The notes below the pieces were generated by a model. The model worked only from the letters and a program-made list of their open reading frames with translations, was not told the origin of the DNA and ran no database searches. DNA of 16,211 nucleotides, from the NCBI GenBank assembly GCA_948960675.1, contig CARDPF010000035.1, positions 1 to 16,211 of the forward strand, given 5' to 3'. Positions 6,082 through 13,351 of this stretch are shown one piece after another (the stretch's first letter is position 1; every line of letters begins with the position of its first letter). This stretch comes from an uncultured Eisenbergiella sp. (GTDB taxonomy: Bacteria; Bacillota; Clostridia; Lachnospirales; Lachnospiraceae). Made by a program: the position numbers and the translations under genes.

Positions 6082-9000
6082 TCACGTCAGGTCTTTGTCA
6101 ATCAAATTTACGCTCACCAGGGTGGAGACGCCTTTTTCCTGCATGGTAATGCCGTATAGCCGGTCCGCCGCCTCCATGGTTCCCCTCCGGTGGGTGATGA
6201 CGATAAACTGGGTATGCGCCGTCAGCTTATGCAGGTATTTCGCATAACGCCCCACGTTGCTGTCGTCCAGGGCTGCCTCAATCTCGTCCAGAAGGCAAAA
6301 GGGCGATGGCTTTAAGTTCTGGATGGCAAACAAAAGCGCTATGGCGGTCAGCGCCTTTTCCCCTCCGGAAAGCTGCATCATATTCTGCAGTTTTTTCCCC
6401 GGAGGCTGCGCAATGATACGGATTCCCGCCTCCAAAATGTCCTCGTCCTCCATCAGTTCCAGGGTTCCCTTTCCGCCCCCGAACAACTCCTTGAACACTT
6501 TGTCAAACTCCCTGCCGATCTCGGCGAATTTCTCTTTAAACTGCCGGCGCATGGCTTCGTCCAGTTCCACGATAATATTGGACAGCGTTTTTTCCGCCTC
6601 CACCAGATCGTCGTGCTGGGTTTTTAAAAAGCCGTAGCGTTCCATCAGGTTTTTGTAATCCTCAATGGCATTTACGTTTACGTCCCCCAATTTCCGGATG
6701 GCATCCTTTAAGGCCGCAGCTTCTTTTTTCATCTGCGCAAGATCCGTCATCGTCTCATCCCTAAGGGCCATGGCATCCCGCAGGGTGATCTCATACTCGT
6801 CCCACATGTAATTGATCTGTCCCTCAATGGATTCCTCCAAACGCTCCCTCTGGGCGTTTAACCGGTAAACCTCCTTATCCAGCGCCCCCATGCGCCCGGC
6901 AAGTTCCTCCCGCTCGGCAAAAAAGTTTTTCTGTTTGGCTGACAAAATTTCTTTTTGGACCGTATCCTCTGCCAGCTTTTTCTGTGCCTCATCCTGGGTG
7001 GTATCGGAAGCCGTGATCGTCTTTCTAAGTTCCTCAATGTTCTTTTCCTTGCGGGCAATGTCCTCCTTTCCGCCCGAAATCCCGGCTAAAACCTCCTCCA
7101 GTTCCTCCCGGTAGCGGTCAGCCTCCCGGGAAAGCCTATCCTCGTTGGACTGGTAAAACCCAAGCTGCTGGCGGATTTTCTCCATCCGCACCTCCTGCTC
7201 GTTCAAAACGGCCGTACAGGCGGATTCCTCCCTGCGCTTTTCCTCCAGTTCCCCCTGAAAAGCCGCAATTTTTTCCTCCGTATCTTTTTCCAGCGATTCC
7301 GAATCGGACAATTCCAAAAGAATTTGTTCTTTCTGGCTTTTGATATCCAAAACCTGCGCCCCGATTCCGGCCTCCTCCTGCTTTAAGGAGTCAAATCCTG
7401 CCTCGGTCTGGGACTTTTTTTCCTGCGCGGAAAGCACATTGAGCCGGGCGGTATTCTGCCGGATAAAGGCCTCCTGCAGCTTTGCCTTTGCCTCCTCCAG
7501 TTCCATGCGCAGCTTATTGCGCCGCTTTTTGGTCTGCTCAATGTCGTCCAATAGTACATCCACCTGCTGCAGGCTCTTTTTCACCTTCGCTTCCAGTTCT
7601 TCCATTTCCCGGCGCCTGCCCAGCAGGTTACTGCTGTTTTTAAAGGTTCCGCCGCTGATGGCGCCGCCGGGCACCAAAAGTTCCCCCTCCAGCGTCACGA
7701 TCCGCAGGCTATAGCCATATTTTTTCTGCAGCCGCACAGCGTTGTCCACGTGATCGGCCACCACGATCCTGCCAAGCAAAGATTTTGCCACATCCACATA
7801 GGCATCCTTTGTGGTGACAAGGGTATGGGCAAGCCCCAGCACACCGCTTTCCAAAAGCACCTCCCGCTGCTTAAAATCCGGCGCGTTTTTGATGCTGGTA
7901 AGCGGCAGGAAAGTCGCCCGCCCACCCTTGGTCTGCTTTAAATAGCCGATCATGCGCTTGGCCGTTTCCTCCGTATCCGTCACGATATTTTGGATGCTTC
8001 CCCCAAGCGCCGTCTCAATGGCGGTTTCGTATTTTTTATCCACCTTTACAATGTCCGCCACCACGCCGATAATACCGGGATTTTTTTCCTTCTGCTCCAT
8101 GACGCGCTTTACGCTTCCGCCATAGCCCTCATAACGTTCCGTCAGGTTGCCCAGCGCATCCAGTTTGGATTTATTTTGATGGTACAAAACCTGTGTATCG
8201 CGCAGCTGCTTATCTTTTGCGGCCAGTTCCTCCCGCATGCCAGACAGCCTCTCCTCCATGGCAGTCTGCCCGTCGTTTAAGGCGGTGATTTCCTCATTGA
8301 CCGCTGCAAAAGCCTCTTCCAGTTCCCGGATATTTTCCTCCTGCGCTGCTTCGTCCGATTTTGCACCCAGCAGACGGGAATTTAACTGTGCCCTGCGAAT
8401 CTGCAGCTGCTCCAGCATGGTATCCAGACGCCCCATCCGGGATTTGATGGCGGCACGGTCATTGAGCGCAGCGATAATCGTATTTTTTCCTTCCTCTACG
8501 GATGCATTGAGCACAGAAATCCTCTCCTGCACCTTCTCCAGAGCCTGCACCGATGTTTCCTGCTCTTTGGAAAGCGTATCAAAGTCTGCGTCAATTCCCG
8601 CCCGCTCCTTTAAAATCTTTTCCTTTTCTGCATTCCTTGTATCAATTTCCTGCTGCGGGGTTTCCCTGCGGTTTTGCAAATGCCCTTCGTTATTGTGCAC
8701 CGAACGGATCTGTTCCTGCAAAACGGCAATTTCCCCCTCCAGCTTTCCCCGCAGCACCGAGGAGTCCGTCAGTCTGGCCCTTTCCTCCTCCATCTGCCTC
8801 TCCAGCTGTTCGATCTGCCCCTGTATCCGTTCGTACTCCTCTTTGATCCCTTCGTATTTCCTGGTCGTCTCCTGCAAATCACCGGCTGCGATTCCGTAAT
8901 TTTTTTGCACTTCAGACAATTGTGCCCGGCTTTTCTCACTCTCCAGCAAAAATACGTTGATGTCCAGCGCCTTTTGCTCTTCTTTTTTCTTTAAATAAAT

Positions 9001-9639
9001 TTTTGCCTTTTCCGACTGCTTCTCCAAAGGCTCCACCTGTTTTTCCAGTTCCGACAATATGTCCGTCACCCGCAAAAGGTTTTGCTTTTCCGATTCCAGA
9101 CGTTTGACCGCAGCGTCCTTCCTGCGCTTAAACTTCACGATGCCTGCCGCCTCGTCAAAAAGTTCCCTGCGCTCCTCCGGCTTTCCGCTTAAGATTTTGT
9201 CGATCTGTCCCTGCCCGATGATGGAATAGCCCTCTTTGCCGATTCCGGTATCGTAAAACAACTCGTTCACATCTTTGAGCCGACAGGGGGTATTGTTGAT
9301 CAGGTATTCGCTCTCACCCGAGCGGTACAGCCGTCTCGCCACCGTCACCTCGTCATATTCGATGGCAAGCTGATGGTCTGCGTTATCCAGTGTGATTGCC
9401 ACATAGGCATACCCAAGGGGCTTTCTTGTCTCGGTACCGGAAAAAATAACGTCCTGCATGGATGCGCCTCGCAACTGCTTGATCCGCTGCTCCCCAAGCA
9501 CCCACCGCACCGCGTCCGCGACGTTACTCTTTCCGCTGCCGTTGGGTCCTACAATGCCTGTGATCCCGTTGTGGAATTTAAAATCAATCTTGTTGGCAAA
9601 CGATTTAAAGCCATGCACTTCTATGCTTTTTAAATACAT
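6082..9639 (-). CDS. smc: Smc, chromosome segregation/condensin ATPase
   Basis: 1185 residues, the standard bacterial Smc length. It forms the ATP-driven ring with ScpA and ScpB that compacts and individualises chromosomes. The N-terminal head has FKSFANK (11-17) and Walker A GPNGSGKS (31-38). A first coiled-coil arm (about 170-490) precedes the hinge at roughly 500-680 (GGSVKRVMEQ through VPGGAISGGTF). The second arm is rich in Glu/Lys/Gln heptads. The C-terminal head has signature LSGGEKALTAIAL (starting 1090) and Walker B FCLLDEIEAALDD, with the catalytic DE at 1118-1119. The start ATG follows AAAGGAG by 6 nt. It sits 42 bp after rnc, the conserved Firmicutes arrangement. Confidence 0.97.
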   Translation of the reverse strand: MYLKSIEVHGFKSFANKIDFKFHNGITGIVGPNGSGKSNVADAVRWVLGEQRIKQLRGASMQDVIFSGTETRKPLGYAYVAITLDNADHQLAIEYDEVTVARRLYRSGESEYLINNTPCRLKDVNELFYDTGIGKEGYSIIGQGQIDKILSGKPEERRELFDEAAGIVKFKRRKDAAVKRLESEKQNLLRVTDILSELEKQVEPLEKQSEKAKIYLKKKEEQKALDINVFLLESEKSRAQLSEVQKNYGIAAGDLQETTRKYEGIKEEYERIQGQIEQLERQMEEERARLTDSSVLRGKLEGEIAVLQEQIRSVHNNEGHLQNRRETPQQEIDTRNAEKEKILKERAGIDADFDTLSKEQETSVQALEKVQERISVLNASVEEGKNTIIAALNDRAAIKSRMGRLDTMLEQLQIRRAQLNSRLLGAKSDEAAQEENIRELEEAFAAVNEEITALNDGQTAMEERLSGMREELAAKDKQLRDTQVLYHQNKSKLDALGNLTERYEGYGGSVKRVMEQKEKNPGIIGVVADIVKVDKKYETAIETALGGSIQNIVTDTEETAKRMIGYLKQTKGGRATFLPLTSIKNAPDFKQREVLLESGVLGLAHTLVTTKDAYVDVAKSLLGRIVVADHVDNAVRLQKKYGYSLRIVTLEGELLVPGGAISGGTFKNSSNLLGRRREMEELEAKVKKSLQQVDVLLDDIEQTKKRRNKLRMELEEAKAKLQEAFIRQNTARLNVLSAQEKKSQTEAGFDSLKQEEAGIGAQVLDIKSQKEQILLELSDSESLEKDTEEKIAAFQGELEEKRREESACTAVLNEQEVRMEKIRQQLGFYQSNEDRLSREADRYREELEEVLAGISGGKEDIARKEKNIEELRKTITASDTTQDEAQKKLAEDTVQKEILSAKQKNFFAEREELAGRMGALDKEVYRLNAQRERLEESIEGQINYMWDEYEITLRDAMALRDETMTDLAQMKKEAAALKDAIRKLGDVNVNAIEDYKNLMERYGFLKTQHDDLVEAEKTLSNIIVELDEAMRRQFKEKFAEIGREFDKVFKELFGGGKGTLELMEDEDILEAGIRIIAQPPGKKLQNMMQLSGGEKALTAIALLFAIQNLKPSPFCLLDEIEAALDDSNVGRYAKYLHKLTAHTQFIVITHRRGTMEAADRLYGITMQEKGVSTLVSVNLIDKDLT

Positions 9640-9681
9640 GAAAAACTCCTTTTGGAAAACGGTTTTGGTAAATTTGGACCG

Positions 9682-10392
9682 TCACCTTTTCTTCCTGCGT
9701 AAATATAAAATGGTCTGATAGGCCGCCTGCTGTTCGGCGGCTTTTTTGGTGCGCCCCTTTCCGTGTCCTACCACCTCCCCATCCAATATGGCATCCACCA
9801 AAAATTCCTTATCGTGGTCCGGCCCTTCCTCCCCCCTTAGCACATATCCAAACTGATTGCTGTTATCCGTCTGGAGCATTTCCTGCAGCACCGTCTTGCT
9901 GTCATAAAACAAAATCTTATTTTCCAAATCCGACAGCACAAACCGACGGATAAATTCCTTCGCACGATCCATCCCGCCGTCTAAATACAACGCCCCGATC
10001 AGGGCCTCCGTCACATCCGCAATGATGGAATCCCGTTTCCGCCCGCCTGTGCCCTCCTCCCCTTTTCCCAAAAGCAAATACCGCCCCAGATCCAAATCCC
10101 GGGCACAATAAGCAAGCGCCGGCTCACAGACCATGGATGCCCGCAGCTTGGTCAGTTCCCCTTCTGTCTTCTGGGGGTTTTCATGAAATAAAAAATCGCT
10201 GGATACCAGTTCCAGCACCGCGTCGCCCAAAAACTCCAAGCGTTCGTAATCCTTTAATCGGTTGATCCGCAGCTCGTTCGCATAGGAACTATGGGTCAGA
10301 GCCTGCTTAAGCAGGCTCTTGTCCCGGAATGAATATGCAATCTTGCTTTCCAGTTCTTCTATAATCTGTTTTTCCGTCAAATTCCTGTTCAT
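9682..10392 (-). CDS. rnc: Ribonuclease III
   Basis: 236 residues. A dsRNA-specific endonuclease that matures rRNA precursors and processes structured mRNAs and small RNAs. The RNase III domain contains the signature ERLEFLGDAVLELVSSD (50-66), with acidic metal ligands Glu53 and Asp57 and the second site DVTEA (Asp126, Glu129). A double-stranded RNA binding domain covers about 165-233 (KTVLQEMLQ... and a GKGRTKKAAEQQAA segment). The gene overlaps the acpP stop as ATGA (10389-10392), so translation is coupled. The window's hairpin-rich intergenic repeats and small-RNA candidate could be substrates, but that is speculation. Confidence 0.96.
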   Translation of the reverse strand: MNRNLTEKQIIEELESKIAYSFRDKSLLKQALTHSSYANELRINRLKDYERLEFLGDAVLELVSSDFLFHENPQKTEGELTKLRASMVCEPALAYCARDLDLGRYLLLGKGEEGTGGRKRDSIIADVTEALIGALYLDGGMDRAKEFIRRFVLSDLENKILFYDSKTVLQEMLQTDNSNQFGYVLRGEEGPDHDKEFLVDAILDGEVVGHGKGRTKKAAEQQAAYQTILYLRRKKR

Positions 10393-10622
10393 ACCGACTC
10401 TGCCCTCCGGATCAGTTCCACGGCCTCTCCCACCGTCGTGATTTTCTCCACATCCTGCGCTGCGATCTCAATTCCGAAAGTCTCCTCAATTCCCATCACG
10501 ATCTGGTATACATCCAGGGAATCCGCGCACAAATCATCCACAAAGCCGGTATGCTCCGTCACTTCCTTCGGGTCCACACTGAGCACTGCCGCAATGATCT
10601 CTTTTAACTTTTCCAGTTCCAT
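10389..10622 (-). CDS. acpP: Acyl carrier protein
   Basis: 77 residues, acidic, four-helix ACP. It carries acyl chains on 4'-phosphopantetheine during fatty acid synthesis and donates them to PlsX. The attachment Ser35 lies in LCADSLD; most type II ACPs have LGADSLD, so a Cys replaces the usual Gly three residues before the serine. Helix II (VYQIVMGIEETFGIEI) and the terminal helix (TTVGEAVELIRRAE) are normal. The start is 1 bp after the plsX stop, with AAGGAAG-type Shine-Dalgarno bases inside plsX. It is probably the main fatty acid ACP given its position between plsX and rnc, although the genome could encode others. Confidence 0.94.
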   Translation of the reverse strand: MELEKLKEIIAAVLSVDPKEVTEHTGFVDDLCADSLDVYQIVMGIEETFGIEIAAQDVEKITTVGEAVELIRRAESV

Positions 10623-10623
10623 A

Positions 10624-11643
10624 TCAGCCTTCTTCCTTTGCCGCCGCCATACTCGCCCGGATCTTTCCGATTACGTCCTGCTCTTTAAAAGTCCTGCACT
10701 GCAAAACCGTATTTTTAATTTCCACGGCCTTGGAACTTCCGTGGGTTTTCACCACCAGACCCCGCAGCCCCAAAAGCGGCGCGCCGCCGTATTCCTCCAA
10801 GTCAAAGGCTTTTAAGGTCTCCTTAAGGGCAGGCTTCACCAAAAGAGCGCCCACCTTGCTGCGCAGGGATGTCATCATACCCGCTTTTACCTTTTTAATC
10901 AGCGTGGCCCCCACCCCCTCATACAGCTTTAAAATGACGTTGCCCACAAAGGCCTCGCACACAATGACATCCGCCTGTCCGGCCGGAATGTCCCTGGCCT
11001 CGATACTGCCGATAAAATGGATATCCTCACACGCCTTTAACAGGGGGAAGGTTTCCTTCACCAGCAGGTTTCCTTTTTCCTCCTCCGCCCCGATATTGAC
11101 AATGGCCACCCTCGGCTTTTGGATTCCCATAATATTCTGCATGTAAATGGAGCCCATTTTGGCAAACTGCAAAAGATGGGACGGCCTTGCGTCCACATTG
11201 GCGCCGCAGTCAATCAAAAGCGCAGCCCCCTTTTCCGTGGGGATCAACGGCGCCAGCGGGGGCCTCTCCACCCCTTTGCTCCGTCCTACCAGTACTTGTC
11301 CGCCCACCAGTACCGCACCGGAACTTCCGGCCGACACAAAGGCATCACATTCCCCGTTTTTTACCAGCGTCAAGCCCTTTACAATGGAAGAATCCTTTTT
11401 ACTGCGGATCGCCTGTACCGGCGGCTCCGCAGTCTCAATCACTTCCCCCGCAGGTACAATCTCCACCTGACCGGCAGGATATTGCAGGGAAGAAAGTTCC
11501 TGTCTGACCGCCTCCTCTTTTCCGACTAAAAAAACCTTGATTTTTTTGTCCGCCTGCACCGCTTCCACCGCGCCCTTGACAATCTCTTTGGGCGCGTTGT
11601 CCCCGCCCATCGCGTCCACTGCCACTTTTACATATTCTTCCAT
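10624..11643 (-). CDS. plsX: PlsX, phosphate acyltransferase
   Basis: 339 residues. It converts acyl-ACP plus phosphate to acyl-phosphate, the donor for PlsY in phosphatidic acid synthesis; a peripheral membrane enzyme. Family hallmarks: the N-terminal motif VAVDAMGGDNAPKEIVKGA (8-26), SAGSSGAVLVGG (around 104-115), LLIDCGANVDARP, NIGAEEEKGN, EARDIPAG and GFVGN-like AFVGNVILKLYEG. The ATG is preceded by a modest AAAGGCGG element. It is the first gene of the operon, behind a good sigma-A promoter about 75-100 bp upstream. rpmF, yceD and fapR, which precede plsX in some Firmicutes, are absent immediately upstream. Confidence 0.96.
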   Translation of the reverse strand: MEEYVKVAVDAMGGDNAPKEIVKGAVEAVQADKKIKVFLVGKEEAVRQELSSLQYPAGQVEIVPAGEVIETAEPPVQAIRSKKDSSIVKGLTLVKNGECDAFVSAGSSGAVLVGGQVLVGRSKGVERPPLAPLIPTEKGAALLIDCGANVDARPSHLLQFAKMGSIYMQNIMGIQKPRVAIVNIGAEEEKGNLLVKETFPLLKACEDIHFIGSIEARDIPAGQADVIVCEAFVGNVILKLYEGVGATLIKKVKAGMMTSLRSKVGALLVKPALKETLKAFDLEEYGGAPLLGLRGLVVKTHGSSKAVEIKNTVLQCRTFKEQDVIGKIRASMAAAKEEG

Positions 11644-11715
11644 TTTACATGCCCGCCTTTCTTTACGTCTATTTATAACTGCGACACTTCCATAGACCCT
11701 GTCAAACTATCTTTA

Positions 11716-11744
11716 ACTATACTAAACCGACGCCTAAAAGTCAA
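11716..11744 (-). promoter_or_regulatory. Sigma-A-like promoter of the plsX operon
   Basis: -35 TTGACT (11739-11744), 17-bp spacer, -10 TATAGT (11716-11721), all on the minus strand. This predicts a 5' UTR of about 65-70 nt and would drive plsX-acpP-rnc-smc-ftsY-ilvA. A further TTGACA (11700-11705) is 22 bp from TATAAA (11672-11677), too far apart for a standard second promoter. Confidence 0.75.
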
Positions 11745-11773
11745 CAACCCGGCAAAACACGACACGGGCAATG

Positions 11774-11875
11774 GTAACAGTTCAGCCATAATCCCGCGAA
11801 GTCAAAATCGTGCCCTGTGCGCGATTTTGCGAGGGCTTCACGCACCAAAACGCGATAAAATCGCGTTTTGTGTGC
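11774..11875. repeat. Hairpin-rich intergenic element, copy B (possible relative of A and C)
   Basis: It begins GTAACAGTTCAG (11774-11785), identical to the left end of copy C. It then has an 8-bp stem CAAAATCG/CGATTTTG (11803-11810 with 11822-11829) and a long hairpin GCACCAAAACGCGAT/ATCGCGTTTTGTGTGC (11842-11875; 15 bp with one bulge, AAA loop). The interior differs from A and C and no right-hand terminal arm is seen, so it is a truncated or distinct subtype, or only a chance sharing of the end motif. It lies about 30 bp upstream of the plsX -35. Confidence 0.5.
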
Positions 11876-11994
11876 ATCTTCCGTATATAGAGTGTAAAAC
11901 TAAATGCCACATTTGTTCAAGTGGAACTTCAAAGGGGAAATAAACTTTTCACTTCAGCATCTGAGATTAACTTGCATTATCTTTCTTTTATGAC

Positions 11995-12023
11995 TTGAAT
12001 CTTTCTGGCAAATATGGTATATT
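11995..12023 (+). promoter_or_regulatory. Plus-strand sigma-A-like promoter of a small RNA unit
   Basis: TTGAAT (11995-12000), exactly 17 bp, then TATATT (12018-12023). It matches consensus at 4/6 and 5/6 positions. The predicted start is near 12030, just ahead of the AAAAGGAG sequence and about 95 nt before the T-tract of the terminator. It is the only promoter-terminator pair I found pointing right in the window. Confidence 0.65.
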
Positions 12024-12029
12024 TTAAGC

Positions 12030-12124
12030 ATAAAAGGAGTAACCGCCCACAAAGTGGTTGACCTCCGTGATTAGACAATAAGCCTACCCGACTGCCAAGT
12101 ACAAGGTAGGCTTATTTATTTTCG
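12030..12124 (+). ncRNA. Candidate small RNA of about 95 nt, family unrecognised
   Basis: Bounded by the promoter at 11995-12023 and an intrinsic terminator at 12077-12124. The 5' part (12036-12066) folds so that GGA-GT-AACC pairs with GGTT-AC-TCC with two single-base bulges, burying the GGAG. A CCAC-AAA-GTGG hairpin competes with it. The only ORF is GTG GTT GAC CTC CGT GAT TAG (12054-12074, MVDLRD), with GGAG 14 nt upstream. The compact layout (Shine-Dalgarno-like sequence hidden in a hairpin, then a terminator) resembles regulatory RNAs or antitoxin RNAs of type I toxin-antitoxin loci, but no toxin-like transmembrane ORF is seen on either strand nearby. Function unknown. Confidence 0.5.
12077..12124 (+). 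terminator. Intrinsic terminator of the small RNA unit
   Basis: AATAAGCCTACC (12077-12088) pairs perfectly over 12 bp with GGTAGGCTTATT (12105-12116) around a 16-nt loop, which itself can form ACT-GCCA-AGT. It is followed by TATTTTC on the plus strand. The reverse direction has no T-tract, so the terminator points right. Confidence 0.8.
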
Positions 12125-12218
12125 CTTATTCCCGCTTTTCGTTATGGTAGGAGCGCAAAATGCCTCTGCCACGCATCAACCACCGATTTTCAGCAAAAAT
12201 GCGCCGATATTGTTTGTA

Positions 12219-12252
12219 AAAACGCCACAATTCATACGAATCATGGCGTTTT
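12219..12252 (-). terminator. Terminator of the scaffold/GGGtGRT operon
   Basis: On the minus strand AAAACGCCA pairs with TGGCGTTTT over 9 bp. An inner ATTC/GAAT stem is possible, and TTTTTAC closes the structure. It lies about 45 nt after the stop codon at 12298. No comparably strong terminator lies between the two genes of the operon. Confidence 0.65.
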
Positions 12253-12297
12253 ATGTGTCTTTTATATGCTATTTTTGCATTTTTTAACTCAAATCAG

Positions 12298-13308
12298 TCA
12301 AAATTTGCCTGCTTTGCTGGCCTCCTCCACGGCGACCGCAACGGATACCGTCATGCCGACCATCGGGTTGTTGCCTGCGCCAATCAGACCCATCATTTCC
12401 ACATGGGCCGGTACGGAAGAAGAGCCCGCAAACTGCGCATCGGAATGCATGCGTCCCATCGTATCGGTCATACCGTAGGAAGCAGGGCCTGCCGCCATGT
12501 TATCGGGATGCAGGGTACGGCCTGTGCCGCCGCCGGAAGCAACGGAAAAGTACTTTTTGCCCTTCTCCACACACTCTTTCTTATAAGTACCTGCCACGGG
12601 GTGCTGGAACCTGGTGGGGTTGGTGGAATTACCGGTGATGGAAACATCCACGCCCTCTTTCCACATAATGGCCACGCCTTCCGTCACATCGTTTGCGCCA
12701 TAGCAGTTCACCTTTGCACGGGGGCCGTCTGAGTAAGCCTTGCGGTATACTTCCTTCACTTCACCCGTATAGTAATCCATCTCTGTCTCCACAAACGTAA
12801 AGCCGTTGATTCTTGCAATGACCTGTGCCGCATCCTTCCCAAGACCGTTTAAGATCACGCGCAGGGGTTTCTGACGCACACGGTTGGCTTTCTCTGCAAT
12901 ACCGATTGCCCCCTCTGCCGCTGCAAAGGACTCATGTCCTGCCAGGAAACAAAAGCAGTCCGTGCTCTCCTCCAGCAGCATCTTTCCCAGATTGCCATGG
13001 CCCAAACCCACTTTACGCTGGTCGGCAACGGAGCCGGGAATGCAGAAAGACTGCAGGCCTTCCCCGATTGCAGCCGCAGCGTCTGCAGCCTTGCGGCATC
13101 CCTTTTTGATCGCGATCGCCGCACCTACCGTATAGGCCCATTTCGCATTCTCAAAGCAGATAGGCTGAATCTTCTCCACCATATGGTAAACATCCAGACC
13201 CGCATCTTTGGTGATCTTCTCCGCTTCTTCGATGGAAGCGATGCCATAGCTGTTTAAAACCGCATCAATCTGTTTGATGCGTCTTTCATATGATTCAAAT
13301 AATGCCAT
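12298..13308 (-). CDS. GGGtGRT family protein (function unknown)
   Basis: 336 residues. The protein carries the motif that names its family, SGGGTGRTLHPD (258-269), near a Gly/Met-rich stretch (NMAAGPASYGMTDTMGRMHSD). I know of no established biochemical role. Seven cysteines (51, 71, 89, 118, 120, 202, 246), including a C-F-C pair in DCFCFLAGHES, and many glycine loops would allow metal or nucleotide binding, but this is inference. There is no signal peptide or membrane segment, so it is cytoplasmic. AGGAGG sits about 10 nt upstream of ATG 13308. It lies 43 bp after an IscU-like scaffold gene and probably shares its transcript, pointing to Fe-S cluster or sulfur chemistry. A good terminator follows. 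Confidence 0.85.
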   Translation of the reverse strand: MALFESYERRIKQIDAVLNSYGIASIEEAEKITKDAGLDVYHMVEKIQPICFENAKWAYTVGAAIAIKKGCRKAADAAAAIGEGLQSFCIPGSVADQRKVGLGHGNLGKMLLEESTDCFCFLAGHESFAAAEGAIGIAEKANRVRQKPLRVILNGLGKDAAQVIARINGFTFVETEMDYYTGEVKEVYRKAYSDGPRAKVNCYGANDVTEGVAIMWKEGVDVSITGNSTNPTRFQHPVAGTYKKECVEKGKKYFSVASGGGTGRTLHPDNMAAGPASYGMTDTMGRMHSDAQFAGSSSVPAHVEMMGLIGAGNNPMVGMTVSVAVAVEEASKAGKF

Positions 13309-13351
13309 TTGTCAACATCCTCCTTGTGCTATATACGAAAAACCCCTGTGG

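Larger units (their letters stand above)
11644..12297. other. 654-bp intergenic region without a convincing protein gene
   Basis: Holds, from left to right, the plsX promoter, repeat-like element B, about 110 bp of AT-rich sequence with no recognised feature (roughly 11880-11994), a plus-strand promoter-hairpin-terminator unit, a 19-codon ORF with a Shine-Dalgarno (12160-12219), and the terminator of the GGGtGRT gene. Other reading frames of 24-29 codons here lack ribosome binding sites. Confidence 0.7.

Noticed and set aside
6053..6085. GTG start at 6085 for ftsY
   Set aside because: It would make an ATGA-like overlap with smc, but the strong AAAGGAGG at 6058-6065 lies inside this extension and points to ATG 6052.
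8237..8899. 220-codon plus-strand frame within smc
   Set aside because: Ser/Cys-rich translation of the antisense of coiled-coil codons, with no domain; smc explains the region.
11672..11705. Second plsX promoter TTGACA...TATAAA
   Set aside because: The 22-bp spacing is too long for sigma-A; the 17-bp TTGACT/TATAGT pair is better.
11904..11993. 29-codon plus-strand frame ending ...CIIFLL, considered as a small hydrophobic toxin
   Set aside because: No Shine-Dalgarno, only the last few residues are hydrophobic, and it lies upstream of the small RNA promoter.
11954..12031. 25-codon minus-strand frame opposite the small RNA promoter, considered as a toxin partner
   Set aside because: No ribosome binding site and a polar composition without a membrane segment.
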